Origin: TMED69 sp036130055
GTDB lineage: Bacteria; Pseudomonadota; Gammaproteobacteria; Ga0077536
Assembly: GCA_036130055.1 (NCBI GenBank)
Contig: JAYYOR010000023.1
Location: 1-36,183 of the forward strand
DNA: 36,183 nt
Reading direction: 5' to 3'
The notes under the pieces are model-generated. The model did no database searches and was not told where the DNA came from. It was given only the letters and a program-made list of their open reading frames with translations. Positions within the stretch are counted from its first letter, which is position 1. Every line of letters starts with the position of its first letter. Made by a program: the position numbers and the translations under genes. Of this stretch, positions 25,424-33,091 are shown in pieces.

Positions 25424-25977
25424 GGCAATTTTTTTATGAGTAGTTGGACGAGCTTAGAGGGGGAGCTCTCCAAAATTATATGTGGGCTATATTCTTTTCT
25501 TATAAACTTACTTCTTTTTAGGTGGGCTAGTAGATCCAAAAAAGGCGTGAAGAAATCTTCGACATTTAAAAGTCCCATTGGTTTATTACTTCTGTTTAGT
25601 TGATGTGTAGCAAGTATTTCAAATATCTCATCAAATGTTCCAATACCTCCCGGCATGGCAATAAAAAAATCTGCTTCATCTAACATTAGTTTTTTTCTTT
25701 CTCCTAAATTTTCGGTAAAAACATGCTGAGCGCCCGAATCATTTTTAATTATATCTTTCAGAAAAAGGGGTAGTATTCCTTTTATATCGCGCCTACCTTC
25801 TGAGTATTTTGAAGCAAGGGAGCCCATTAATCCTTCGCTACCACCACCATAAATTAATTTGATTTCTGACTTGTCCAAAATGCTCCCTAGTTCTTGGGCT
25901 GATTTTTGGTATTTAGGAGATGCGCCATAGCTCGAGCCACAAAATACACAAGCAGTCAATTGTTTAAACTTTTTCAT
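25420..25977 (-). CDS. LOG-family protein (nucleotide 5'-monophosphate phosphoribohydrolase type)
   Basis: LOG proteins hydrolyse nucleoside 5'-monophosphates, classically cytokinin ribotides, to the free base and ribose 5-phosphate, and were long misannotated as lysine decarboxylases. The 185-residue product has V-F-C-G-S-S near the N-terminus and the signature P-G-G-I-G-T-F-D-E (109-117), plus the G-E-R-K-x-x-M-L-D-E-A-D segment. Length fits the group (about 180-195). In bacteria without cytokinin signalling the role is more likely nucleotide housekeeping, which is inference. It abuts the upstream gene exactly (TGA then ATG) and overlaps the downstream HAD gene by ATGA. Confidence 0.88.
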   Translation of the reverse strand: MKKFKQLTACVFCGSSYGASPKYQKSAQELGSILDKSEIKLIYGGGSEGLMGSLASKYSEGRRDIKGILPLFLKDIIKNDSGAQHVFTENLGERKKLMLDEADFFIAMPGGIGTFDEIFEILATHQLNRSNKPMGLLNVEDFFTPFLDLLAHLKRSKFIRKEYSPHIILESSPSKLVQLLIKKLP

Positions 25978-26583
25978 TCAATAAGCCAGCCAAACCGTTA
26001 GATTTGATTTTACTTCCCAATTATTATTATCTTTAGTCAAGGCTACGAATTTACCCGTTCCACACTTGGCACCGCAGTGATGTTCTAGCAAAAGTAATGC
26101 TTCATCTTTAGTTTTATTGTAGCCGATCTGAGAAATTGCGATAAATCCATCATAATCTTGGTATCTCTGAGAAAATATTTCCCAGTTCTCTTTAGCGGTT
26201 TTTTCAGAAAATAAAGTATCAAGATTTTTAGAAGTAAGAAAGCTGATATCCTCTTGTGAAGAGATTTTAAATCTAATTTTTGTGCTTCCCTTATTTTTTA
26301 ATCTCCAATCCTCAACACATTCTGATGTTATTCCTATTTCTAATGATATCTTTTCAGTTAGCTTTTCGTCCGTAGCTGAAAAATGATCTAGTAAAGAGTC
26401 TTCCAGAATTAAAACTTTATTTGATTGGGAAGGTAGTCCGTGTTTTAGTGCTGCGGAATAAACTTGAGTATCATTATCAAATGTTCGAGGCGTGGCTGTT
26501 CCTTCCCTTCCTACTGCTAAAGCTGTTAGCAGTAGGAGGAGGTAGTATAAAACAAAATTTGTCTTCAATTTACTTTTTTTCAT
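25978..26583 (-). CDS. Exported protein of unknown function
   Basis: The 201-residue product starts M-K-K-S-K-L-K followed by a hydrophobic segment (about residues 10-25, Y-Y-L-L-L-L-L-L-T-A-L-A-V) and a polar mature region, a Sec-type signal peptide. The C-terminal half (I-S-Q-I-G-Y-N-K-T-K-D-E-A-L-L-L-L-E-H-H-C-G ... G-K-F-V-A-L-T-K-D-N-N-N-W-E-V) resembles hypothetical secreted proteins that end in a small beta-domain of this kind; I know no function for them. It contains three cysteines besides the signal region. It is the first gene after the MmgE/PrpD gene on the same strand and is adjacent to the LOG gene without a gap, so it is probably expressed with it. Confidence 0.7.
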   Translation of the reverse strand: MKKSKLKTNFVLYYLLLLLTALAVGREGTATPRTFDNDTQVYSAALKHGLPSQSNKVLILEDSLLDHFSATDEKLTEKISLEIGITSECVEDWRLKNKGSTKIRFKISSQEDISFLTSKNLDTLFSEKTAKENWEIFSQRYQDYDGFIAISQIGYNKTKDEALLLLEHHCGAKCGTGKFVALTKDNNNWEVKSNLTVWLAY

Positions 26584-26606
26584 TTTTTTTTAACCCGTTG
26601 ATTTTG

Positions 26607-27980
26607 TTAACTTACAAAAAATAGCTCATTTAATTTGCTAAGGTTCGGACACTTTGGTAGCTGTTTTATTTCTTGATATATTTCTTGTGCTCTTGATTGG
26701 CCAATTATGTCTTCACTATTATCGAAGTATTTTTCCATGATAAACCGGGTTGTAATTGGATTTTTTATAGTTCCTCGATTATATCTAATTTTCTTCTCGA
26801 AAGAACGTCCATTTTTATCAAGAATTTTTAACCATCCAGAAAAGTAATTTGGATATTCCGAATCGAATGTTCTTTCGTAGGTTACTTTTTTTGATATTTC
26901 TATAAAGTTTTGGTCGTTTAGTGCCTCAGGCCTGAGGTGGGCAAGAGAAAATTTTCCGTTTACAAGAATAGATGCAACAATATACGGAACGCTGAACTGT
27001 GCTTCATATTGATTTTGTGGGACCTGTTTCTTTTCTAAAGGATCACAGACTAGAGATACCTGATCAGGATGTATATAGGCGATAATTTTTTTAATGTTAT
27101 TAACTGAAAAGTTTTTTTCCTTAGATAATTTTAATGCGCAATCAGCAAATGCATGATTAAAATGACAAGCTGGGTATGGTTTGATGGCGTTTTCAAGTAT
27201 TTTCCAGTCGCTTCCTAGGCCAGAAAAAACTTTTTCGATATTTTTTTTATCCCTACCCATTATTGTTCTGAATAGTCCAAACTTTCCCTCGAATGCTAAT
27301 TTAGGCCCAATAAATCCATTCTTGGCTAAGTTTGCGGCGAGAACACCACCTTGTCCTGCCCACCCCGGGTGGAGACGTTTGTTCCACGCACCCTCATCAA
27401 TAAACTGCATGTTACCCGAAGCAAGACTAAGTGCGATCCCGATCGCATTTTCCGTTTCGTCCACTTTACAATCTTTAAGGTAGCAAGCACTAACGGTGCA
27501 TCCAAATATCCCTATAATTCCGGTGGGGTGATATCCTTTTGCTTGGAGCTCACCATCTCCAAGCATCCCAAGTCGAGCAGCTATTTCATAACCAAGAATA
27601 TAGGCTCGTAAGGTATCTAATCCACTTTTTTCTTTTGTAACTCCAAGCGCATAGCAAGTGGGCCACAGACTTGCGGTGCAGTGAGTGACCGAAGCGACAT
27701 GTGTGTCATCAAAATCCAATCCGTGTATTAATGCTGAGTTCGCGAGAATTGAATCCCTCAATGAAAGTTTGATCTTTTGGCCGAAAATTGAGATATCACC
27801 AGATTCGCTAAATTCACGGAGAGTTTTTATAATTATGTTGGAAAAGTTGTAATTTTTTGCCGCTATTCCTACTCCTGTCCCATCAACTATTGCCTCAATG
27901 GCCTTATCGATCACAACTTTAGGGATTGGCATAGCCTTGAAGTCACTGCAGAAAGAAGCTATTTTTTTTGATAAGAGCAT
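26607..27980 (-). CDS. MmgE/PrpD family protein
   Basis: The family includes 2-methylcitrate dehydratase (PrpD), cis-aconitate decarboxylase and related isomerase-type enzymes. The 457-residue product has D-G-T-G-V-G-I-A, G-L-D-F-D-D-T-H-V-A, the H-P-T-G-I-I-G-I-F-G motif, and P-Y-P-A-C-H-F-N-H-A, all typical. It lacks any signal peptide. No prpB, prpC or acnD homologue lies nearby, so a methylcitrate-cycle role is not supported by context and the true substrate remains open. It is divergent from the exported hydratase with only 36 bp between the starts, and the two may be co-regulated. Confidence 0.88.
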   Translation of the reverse strand: MLLSKKIASFCSDFKAMPIPKVVIDKAIEAIVDGTGVGIAAKNYNFSNIIIKTLREFSESGDISIFGQKIKLSLRDSILANSALIHGLDFDDTHVASVTHCTASLWPTCYALGVTKEKSGLDTLRAYILGYEIAARLGMLGDGELQAKGYHPTGIIGIFGCTVSACYLKDCKVDETENAIGIALSLASGNMQFIDEGAWNKRLHPGWAGQGGVLAANLAKNGFIGPKLAFEGKFGLFRTIMGRDKKNIEKVFSGLGSDWKILENAIKPYPACHFNHAFADCALKLSKEKNFSVNNIKKIIAYIHPDQVSLVCDPLEKKQVPQNQYEAQFSVPYIVASILVNGKFSLAHLRPEALNDQNFIEISKKVTYERTFDSEYPNYFSGWLKILDKNGRSFEKKIRYNRGTIKNPITTRFIMEKYFDNSEDIIGQSRAQEIYQEIKQLPKCPNLSKLNELFFVS

Positions 27981-28016
27981 TATTTTAGTTTACGGAAAAT
28001 AAGTTTTATAGCAACC

Positions 28017-28892
28017 ATGGTCGATTTAAATCTGAGAACCACTAAGATCAAAATTGTAAAAAGATATTCTATTTTTTTCATATTTTGTATTTTTAGCGCA
28101 AAAACTCCGTTTGCTTTTGAGTCAAGCCGTATAAAAAACCTGGCTGACCGAATGGAGGAATCATTGTTAGAGGAGTCTAGTTTGCCAAGGATCAGTGAGC
28201 TATCAGAATTTATAACTGAACAAGAAGCTTACTTAGTGCAACGAGCTTACGTTAAAAGGCAAAAAAAACGTTCTACTTTAGGCTATAAAGGAGCTTTTTT
28301 TAATATCGAATCTAGGCAAAAGTTCAAAATTAATCGACCATTATCAGGTATCCTTCTCTCAGGTTGTGTGTTTAATGATGGTCAGATAATAAGTTTAGAT
28401 AATTATCCTGGGTTGAGACTGGAAATCGAACTTGGTTTTCGATTGAGGCAATCAATAAAATCGTCTTTGAGTAAATCTTTCGAAATGGAACCTGGTTGGT
28501 TTGAGTTGATCCCTGTTATTGAAATGCCACAAATTTTTTTCGAGTCGCTTAAAGGAATCAGAGGAGTTGATTTGATTGCTGCCAATGTTGCAGCTTCCTG
28601 TTGGTTAGAAGGACCGCCTATTTTGGAATTTGATTTTTCTAAACTGGACAGGTTGGAGATTCAGATGTTCCTCAATGGGAATTCGATCGAGAAGGTTTAT
28701 GGTAATCAAGTAGGTGGGCAGAAAAATGCGTTATCTTGGTTAATTTCACATTTGTTGTCTTTGGGGATGACTTTGGAGAAAGGCGATATTTTGCTGACAG
28801 GCAAGCTAGGCCGAATTCATCCACCAACAAAAGGACAATATGTCGTCAAATTTGGTTCTCTGAGCAGGTTAAGCTTTTCAATAACCGAATAG
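28017..28892 (+). CDS. Exported hydratase-like protein of the fumarylacetoacetase fold
   Basis: The 291-residue product resembles 2-keto-4-pentenoate hydratases (MhpD/TesE-like, fumarylacetoacetase superfamily). L-E-I-E-L-G-F holds two of the usual acidic metal ligands, V-I-E-M-P-Q a third, and the C-terminal L-E-K-G-D-I-L-L-T-G is the conserved family ending. The N-terminus has a basic segment then a hydrophobic run (S-I-F-F-I-F-C-I-F-S-A-K-T-P-F-A-F), which looks like a signal peptide and would place the enzyme in the periplasm. That is odd, because known members are cytoplasmic. The ATG at 28017 lacks a clear ribosome binding site, but upstream is closed by a stop. It is divergent from the MmgE/PrpD gene and convergent with ppsR (2 bp between stops). 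Confidence 0.75.
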   Translation: MVDLNLRTTKIKIVKRYSIFFIFCIFSAKTPFAFESSRIKNLADRMEESLLEESSLPRISELSEFITEQEAYLVQRAYVKRQKKRSTLGYKGAFFNIESRQKFKINRPLSGILLSGCVFNDGQIISLDNYPGLRLEIELGFRLRQSIKSSLSKSFEMEPGWFELIPVIEMPQIFFESLKGIRGVDLIAANVAASCWLEGPPILEFDFSKLDRLEIQMFLNGNSIEKVYGNQVGGQKNALSWLISHLLSLGMTLEKGDILLTGKLGRIHPPTKGQYVVKFGSLSRLSFSITE

Positions 28893-28894
28893 TT

Positions 28895-29710
28895 TTAGTG
28901 CAAGCCTTTTCTCTGGACTATGATTGCCGCGATTTCTTCGATGGAAATTGTTGAAGTATCAAGAAAATTTAGTTTTTCATTTCTAAAAATATTCTCTGCT
29001 AAATCTATTTCTTTTTTACATGTATCTAAAGTCGCATATGCCCCATGGGGCCTCCTTTCTTTTCGAATCCGGCTCAGTTGTTCTGGCTCGATTGTAAGAC
29101 CAAAAAGTTTAGTGCGGTTATTTTTTAATACGTTCGGTATTTCATCTCTCACAAAATCATCGCTTGTCAGCGGATAGTTAGCGGCTTTTAGTGAGTAGTG
29201 CATTGCAAGATATAAACAGGTCGGTGTTTTACCACACCTGGAGACTCCTACCAAGATTATATCAGCTTCATGGAAGTTGTTCGTGCTAAGCCCATCATCG
29301 TGATTTAAAGTAAAATTAAGAGCGTTCAACCGGGACTCATATGCGCCTGTATCTTGGATGCCATGCATTTTACCTGCCGTTCGTGATGATTTGCAGTCAA
29401 AAGCATCTTCAAGTGGGGCGATGAATGTGCCAAAAAAATCAAAAATAAAAGGAGAACAATTTGATATCACTTTTAGAATAGCTGGATCGGTAATAGTGCT
29501 AAAGATTATAGGTGCGGGTGACGCCTTTTGGGCGCTGTCTTTAATTTTTTTAACAGCCCTTTGAGCAGAGGACTGGTCAGATACAAACGGTATAAACGTC
29601 CTTTCGAATTTTATTTCAGGAAATTGGGTGAGTAGACTATTACCTAGGGTCTCTGCAGTAATACCGGTTCTGTCAGATATAAAAAATACCTGTCGCTTTT
29701 GTTTGGTCAT
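28895..29710 (-). CDS. ppsR: Pyruvate, water dikinase regulatory protein (PEP synthetase regulator)
   Basis: PpsR is a bifunctional kinase/phosphotransferase of the DUF299 family that inactivates PEP synthetase with ADP and reactivates it with phosphate. The 271-residue product has the N-terminal V-F-F-I-S-D-R-T-G-I-T-A-E-T-L-G and a P-loop G-V-S-R-C-G-K-T (155-162) followed by P-T. Length is normal (about 275). It is divergent from ppsA with starts about 87 bases apart, the standard arrangement for a regulator with its target, and the divergent neighbour supports the PEP synthetase rather than the PPDK-type partner. Confidence 0.95.
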   Translation of the reverse strand: MTKQKRQVFFISDRTGITAETLGNSLLTQFPEIKFERTFIPFVSDQSSAQRAVKKIKDSAQKASPAPIIFSTITDPAILKVISNCSPFIFDFFGTFIAPLEDAFDCKSSRTAGKMHGIQDTGAYESRLNALNFTLNHDDGLSTNNFHEADIILVGVSRCGKTPTCLYLAMHYSLKAANYPLTSDDFVRDEIPNVLKNNRTKLFGLTIEPEQLSRIRKERRPHGAYATLDTCKKEIDLAENIFRNEKLNFLDTSTISIEEIAAIIVQRKGLH

Positions 29711-29754
29711 TCAATAAAACTATAAATCATTATTTGGTTTTAATTAAATTTGAT

Positions 29755-29760
29755 TATACT
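29755..29760 (+). promoter_or_regulatory. Candidate -10 box of ppsA
   Basis: TATACT lies 36 bases before the chosen ppsA ATG. A possible -35 (TTGGTT, 29734-29739) stands only 15 bases upstream, so the match is partial. Its position directly before the ATG at 29761 argues against that ATG as the start, since a transcript would begin at or after it. Confidence 0.4.
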
Positions 29761-29796
29761 ATGGCCAAGAATAAAAAAATATCAGAAGGTTATTTC

Positions 29797-32175
29797 ATGA
29801 TGAAGAATCAATATATACGCAAACTAGATGAGGTGAGTATATCTGACATCGGGTTGGTTGGTGGAAAAAACGCTTCAATTGGAGAGATGATTCAAAACCT
29901 CTCGGCTGCGAATGTCCGCGTTCCAGGTGGTTTTGCGGTAACTTCCGCTGCTTTTGATTTTTTCTTAAAGGAAAACAATCTTGAGGAAACAATTAATGAC
30001 CAAATCGATAAGCTTAATGTTGAGGATGTAGAGCAACTGAAAAAATGCGGAAGTTATATTAGAAATTTAATCCTGAATAGTCCGATTCCAAAAATATTGG
30101 AAAACTCGATTGAGCAGGCTTACAACGAGATGTCGGAGAGGATTAGCGGTGAATTTTCTGTGGCAGTAAGGTCGTCAGCAACCGCCGAGGACCTACCAGA
30201 TGCATCTTTTGCTGGTCAACAAGAGACTTATTTAAATGTCAACGGTTTAAAAAATATAAAAGAAAGAGTCAAGGCCGTTTTCTCTTCGCTTTTTAATGAC
30301 AGAGCAATTTCATATAGAGCCCACCAAGGTTTTTATAGCCGAAATGTTTCCATCTCAGTTGGAGTACAGCAGATGGTAAGAAGTGACTTAGCAGCAAGTG
30401 GGGTAATGTTTACACTCGATACTGAATCTGGTTATCGAGATGTAGTTTTTATAACTTCAAGTTACGGTTTGGGAGAACAGGTGGTGCAAGGAGCTGTTAA
30501 TCCAGACGAGTTTTATGTATGTAAAAAAGCATTAAAAAGAGGCGATAAATCTACTTTAATGAAATCTGTCGGAACGAAAGAAACTTCCATGATATTTTCA
30601 GATAAAAATAAAGCTGATGGAAATGTTGATGTTACCGTTTTGAATGTGCCTATCGAAAAGAGAAGTATTTTTAGCATATCAGATGATGAAGTTGAAGAGT
30701 TGGCAAACCTAGCTATCTCGATTGAAAATCATTACGGACGACCAATGGATATTGAATGGGCAAAAGATGGTAAGGATGAAAAACTTTATATTGTGCAAGC
30801 TCGCCCCGAAACGGTACAAAGCAACAAAGAGAGCTTAAGCTTAGAAAACTATGTTTTGGAGGAAGACGGAGAAGTAATCTCAGAAGGAAGAAGTATTGGG
30901 AGCAAAATAGGTTCTGGCAAAGCCTTGATAATACCTTCTGCTAAAGATATGGATAGTCTAAAAAAAGGAGATATTCTCGTTACTGATATGACTGATCCTG
31001 ATTGGGAGCCTGTGATGAAAAGGGCTTCTGCGATTGTTACCAATAGAGGTGGGCGTACTTGTCATGCTGCCATAATTGCTAGGGAATTAGGGGTTCCTGC
31101 AATTGTCGGATGCGGTGATGCCACTCAAAAAATTGAATCAGGAACTGAAGTTACTGTAGATTGTTCTCAGGGAGATACGGGACGAGTCCTAAAAGGCCTT
31201 TTGAAGTATACCAAGTCTAATACAGAATTAGCCGAGATGCCGGAAATAAAAACTAAGTTAATGTTAAATGTTGGTAATCCAGAAAGGGCTTTCTCCTTTG
31301 CCCGGCTGCCGAATAGCGGTGTAGGATTAGCTAGACTCGAATTTATAATTAATCAATTTATTGGTATTCATCCTAAAGCTTTACTTAATTTTGAAGATTT
31401 AGATGGAAATCTGAAGACAGCTATCGCTGATAAAATCAAAGCGTACAAAGGTCCTAAAGAATATTTTGTCAAAAGACTTGCTGAAGGTATTTCGACTATT
31501 GCAGCGGCTTTCGATCCAAAACCAGTGATAGTGAGGCTTTCAGATTTCAAATCTAATGAATATTCTAATTTGCTCGGGGGGTCGATGTATGAACCACGCG
31601 AAGAGAATCCGATGATCGGTTTTAGAGGTGCTTCCCGCTATGTTTCAAACAGTTTTCGCCCTTGTTTTGATATGGAATGCGAAGCAATTAAGTACGTTCG
31701 TGGGGAAATGGGATTAAAAAATCTTGAAATTATGGTTCCGTTTGTAAGAACGGTGAATGAAGCTGCTGAAGTGATAGAGTTGTTGAAAGTCAATGGCTTA
31801 GAAAGAGGTGTTGATGATTTGAAAATCATCATGATGTGCGAATTGCCTTCAAATGCTATCCTAGCTGGCCAGTTTTTAGAATATTTTGATGGATTTTCAA
31901 TTGGCTCGAATGATATGACGCAGCTAGCTCTTGGACTGGATCGTGATTCAGAACTGATATCTCATTTGTTCGATGAGAGAGATGCCGCTGTTAAAATGTT
32001 GATGAAGCTATCAATTGATGCTTGCAGGAAAGAAAAAAAATACGTTGGTATCTGCGGCCAAGCCCCGTCAGATCACTCGGATCTAGCAGCGTGGTTGCTA
32101 AATAAAGAAATATCAAGTATTTCACTTAATCCTGACACTGTGATACCTACGTGGCTTGATTTAGCAAAGTATTGA
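29797..32175 (+). CDS. ppsA: Phosphoenolpyruvate synthase (pyruvate, water dikinase)
   Basis: PpsA makes phosphoenolpyruvate from pyruvate, ATP and water for gluconeogenesis. From ATG 29797 the product is 792 residues, the same length as E. coli PpsA, and it begins M-M-K-N-Q-Y-I-R. AGAAGG at 29784-29789 is well spaced for this start; a longer frame from 29734 includes the probable promoter. Domains in order are an N-terminal ATP-grasp nucleotide-binding domain (G-G-K-N-A-S-I-G-E-M, then R-S-S-A-T-A-E-D-L-P-D-A-S-F-A-G), a central phosphohistidine domain with catalytic H423 in G-G-R-T-C-H-A-A-I, and a C-terminal PEP-binding barrel (G-S-N-D-M-T-Q-L, and G-I-C-G-Q-A-P near the end). Regulation by the divergent PpsR is expected. 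Confidence 0.97.
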   Translation: MMKNQYIRKLDEVSISDIGLVGGKNASIGEMIQNLSAANVRVPGGFAVTSAAFDFFLKENNLEETINDQIDKLNVEDVEQLKKCGSYIRNLILNSPIPKILENSIEQAYNEMSERISGEFSVAVRSSATAEDLPDASFAGQQETYLNVNGLKNIKERVKAVFSSLFNDRAISYRAHQGFYSRNVSISVGVQQMVRSDLAASGVMFTLDTESGYRDVVFITSSYGLGEQVVQGAVNPDEFYVCKKALKRGDKSTLMKSVGTKETSMIFSDKNKADGNVDVTVLNVPIEKRSIFSISDDEVEELANLAISIENHYGRPMDIEWAKDGKDEKLYIVQARPETVQSNKESLSLENYVLEEDGEVISEGRSIGSKIGSGKALIIPSAKDMDSLKKGDILVTDMTDPDWEPVMKRASAIVTNRGGRTCHAAIIARELGVPAIVGCGDATQKIESGTEVTVDCSQGDTGRVLKGLLKYTKSNTELAEMPEIKTKLMLNVGNPERAFSFARLPNSGVGLARLEFIINQFIGIHPKALLNFEDLDGNLKTAIADKIKAYKGPKEYFVKRLAEGISTIAAAFDPKPVIVRLSDFKSNEYSNLLGGSMYEPREENPMIGFRGASRYVSNSFRPCFDMECEAIKYVRGEMGLKNLEIMVPFVRTVNEAAEVIELLKVNGLERGVDDLKIIMMCELPSNAILAGQFLEYFDGFSIGSNDMTQLALGLDRDSELISHLFDERDAAVKMLMKLSIDACRKEKKYVGICGQAPSDHSDLAAWLLNKEISSISLNPDTVIPTWLDLAKY

Positions 32176-32185
32176 TTATAATTTT

Positions 32186-33091
32186 TTAATCTGTATGAGT
32201 TATGTACATTGAGAGGTCAATCGCACTAATGTGTTTAGTAATAGCCCCAACAGAAATGTAGTCGACCCCGAGTGTTGTCAATTCTGGAATGTTTTCAGCG
32301 TTTATGTTTCCCGAAATCTCGATTTTTGCTTTGTTGTTGATTATTTTGATTGCTTTTAAAATTTCTGTCGTTGAGAAATTATCTAGCAGTACTATGTCTG
32401 CGCCTGCCTTGATTACGCGTTTTAATTGGTTTAAGTCTTCAACTTCAATTTCAATTAATTTGTTCGGAAAACGTTCTTTCATTTTAGAGAGTGTTTCCTC
32501 TACGGAGCCAACTGCTGCAATATGATTCTCTTTAATTAGGATTTCATCGTAGAGACCGAGCCTATGGTTTTTCCCTCCCCCACATGCAACTGCGTATTTT
32601 TGCGCTAATCGTAGGCCTGGAATTGTTTTACGGGTATCTAGAATTTTTGTAGGACTATTTGACAATAATTTGACTATCTGAAATGTTCGTGTAGCAGTCC
32701 CTGAAAGGGTTTGGATAAAATTAAGGGCTGTTCGCTCTCCGGCTAAAATAGCCCAGATAGGCCCGTCAATCTCACATAATATTTTTTTATTTTTTAGTTT
32801 GTCTCCGTCAACGACTTCCCAGCGAATGTTAATGTCCTCGCTTAAGTTTTCAAAAACTTTTTCGAACCATAATCGGCCGCAAAATATTGCGTCTTCTTTG
32901 GCGATAACACTTGCTTTGCCAGTTTTGCAGCGGTCGACTATCGAGCTGGTTAAATCTATAGAATTAAAATTGCTCGAGTGTTTTAAAGATGCTCGAAAAT
33001 CAGCACCTAAATCTTCGGTTAAGGCTTCATTAACGTTACGCAAAATTTCGTTTTCCAAGTTTGGGAATTCAGTTTGAAACAGATTTTTCAT
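32186..33091 (-). CDS. nadC: Quinolinate phosphoribosyltransferase
   Basis: NadC converts quinolinate and PRPP to nicotinate mononucleotide in de novo NAD synthesis. The 301-residue product has the usual layout: N-terminal domain, then G-E-R-T-A-L-N-F-I-Q-T-L-S-G-T-A-T with the substrate contacts, D-T-R-K-T-I-P-G-L-R, the basic G-G-G-K-N-H-R-L-G-L, and E-I-E-V-E-D-L-N-Q, then I-E-I-S-G-N-I-N-A-E-N-I near the C-terminus. The start is ATG at 33091. It overlaps the upstream AGCS symporter end by 23 bp and is convergent with ppsA (10 bp between stops). In pseudomonads nadC and ampD are neighbours; here egtD and the symporter lie between. Confidence 0.96.
   Translation of the reverse strand: MKNLFQTEFPNLENEILRNVNEALTEDLGADFRASLKHSSNFNSIDLTSSIVDRCKTGKASVIAKEDAIFCGRLWFEKVFENLSEDINIRWEVVDGDKLKNKKILCEIDGPIWAILAGERTALNFIQTLSGTATRTFQIVKLLSNSPTKILDTRKTIPGLRLAQKYAVACGGGKNHRLGLYDEILIKENHIAAVGSVEETLSKMKERFPNKLIEIEVEDLNQLKRVIKAGADIVLLDNFSTTEILKAIKIINNKAKIEISGNINAENIPELTTLGVDYISVGAITKHISAIDLSMYITHTD

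Noticed and set aside
29734..29799. Upstream ppsA starts at 29734 and 29761
   Set aside because: They fall before or at the probable -10 and start site; ATG 29797 has a good ribosome binding site and gives the family's usual length.
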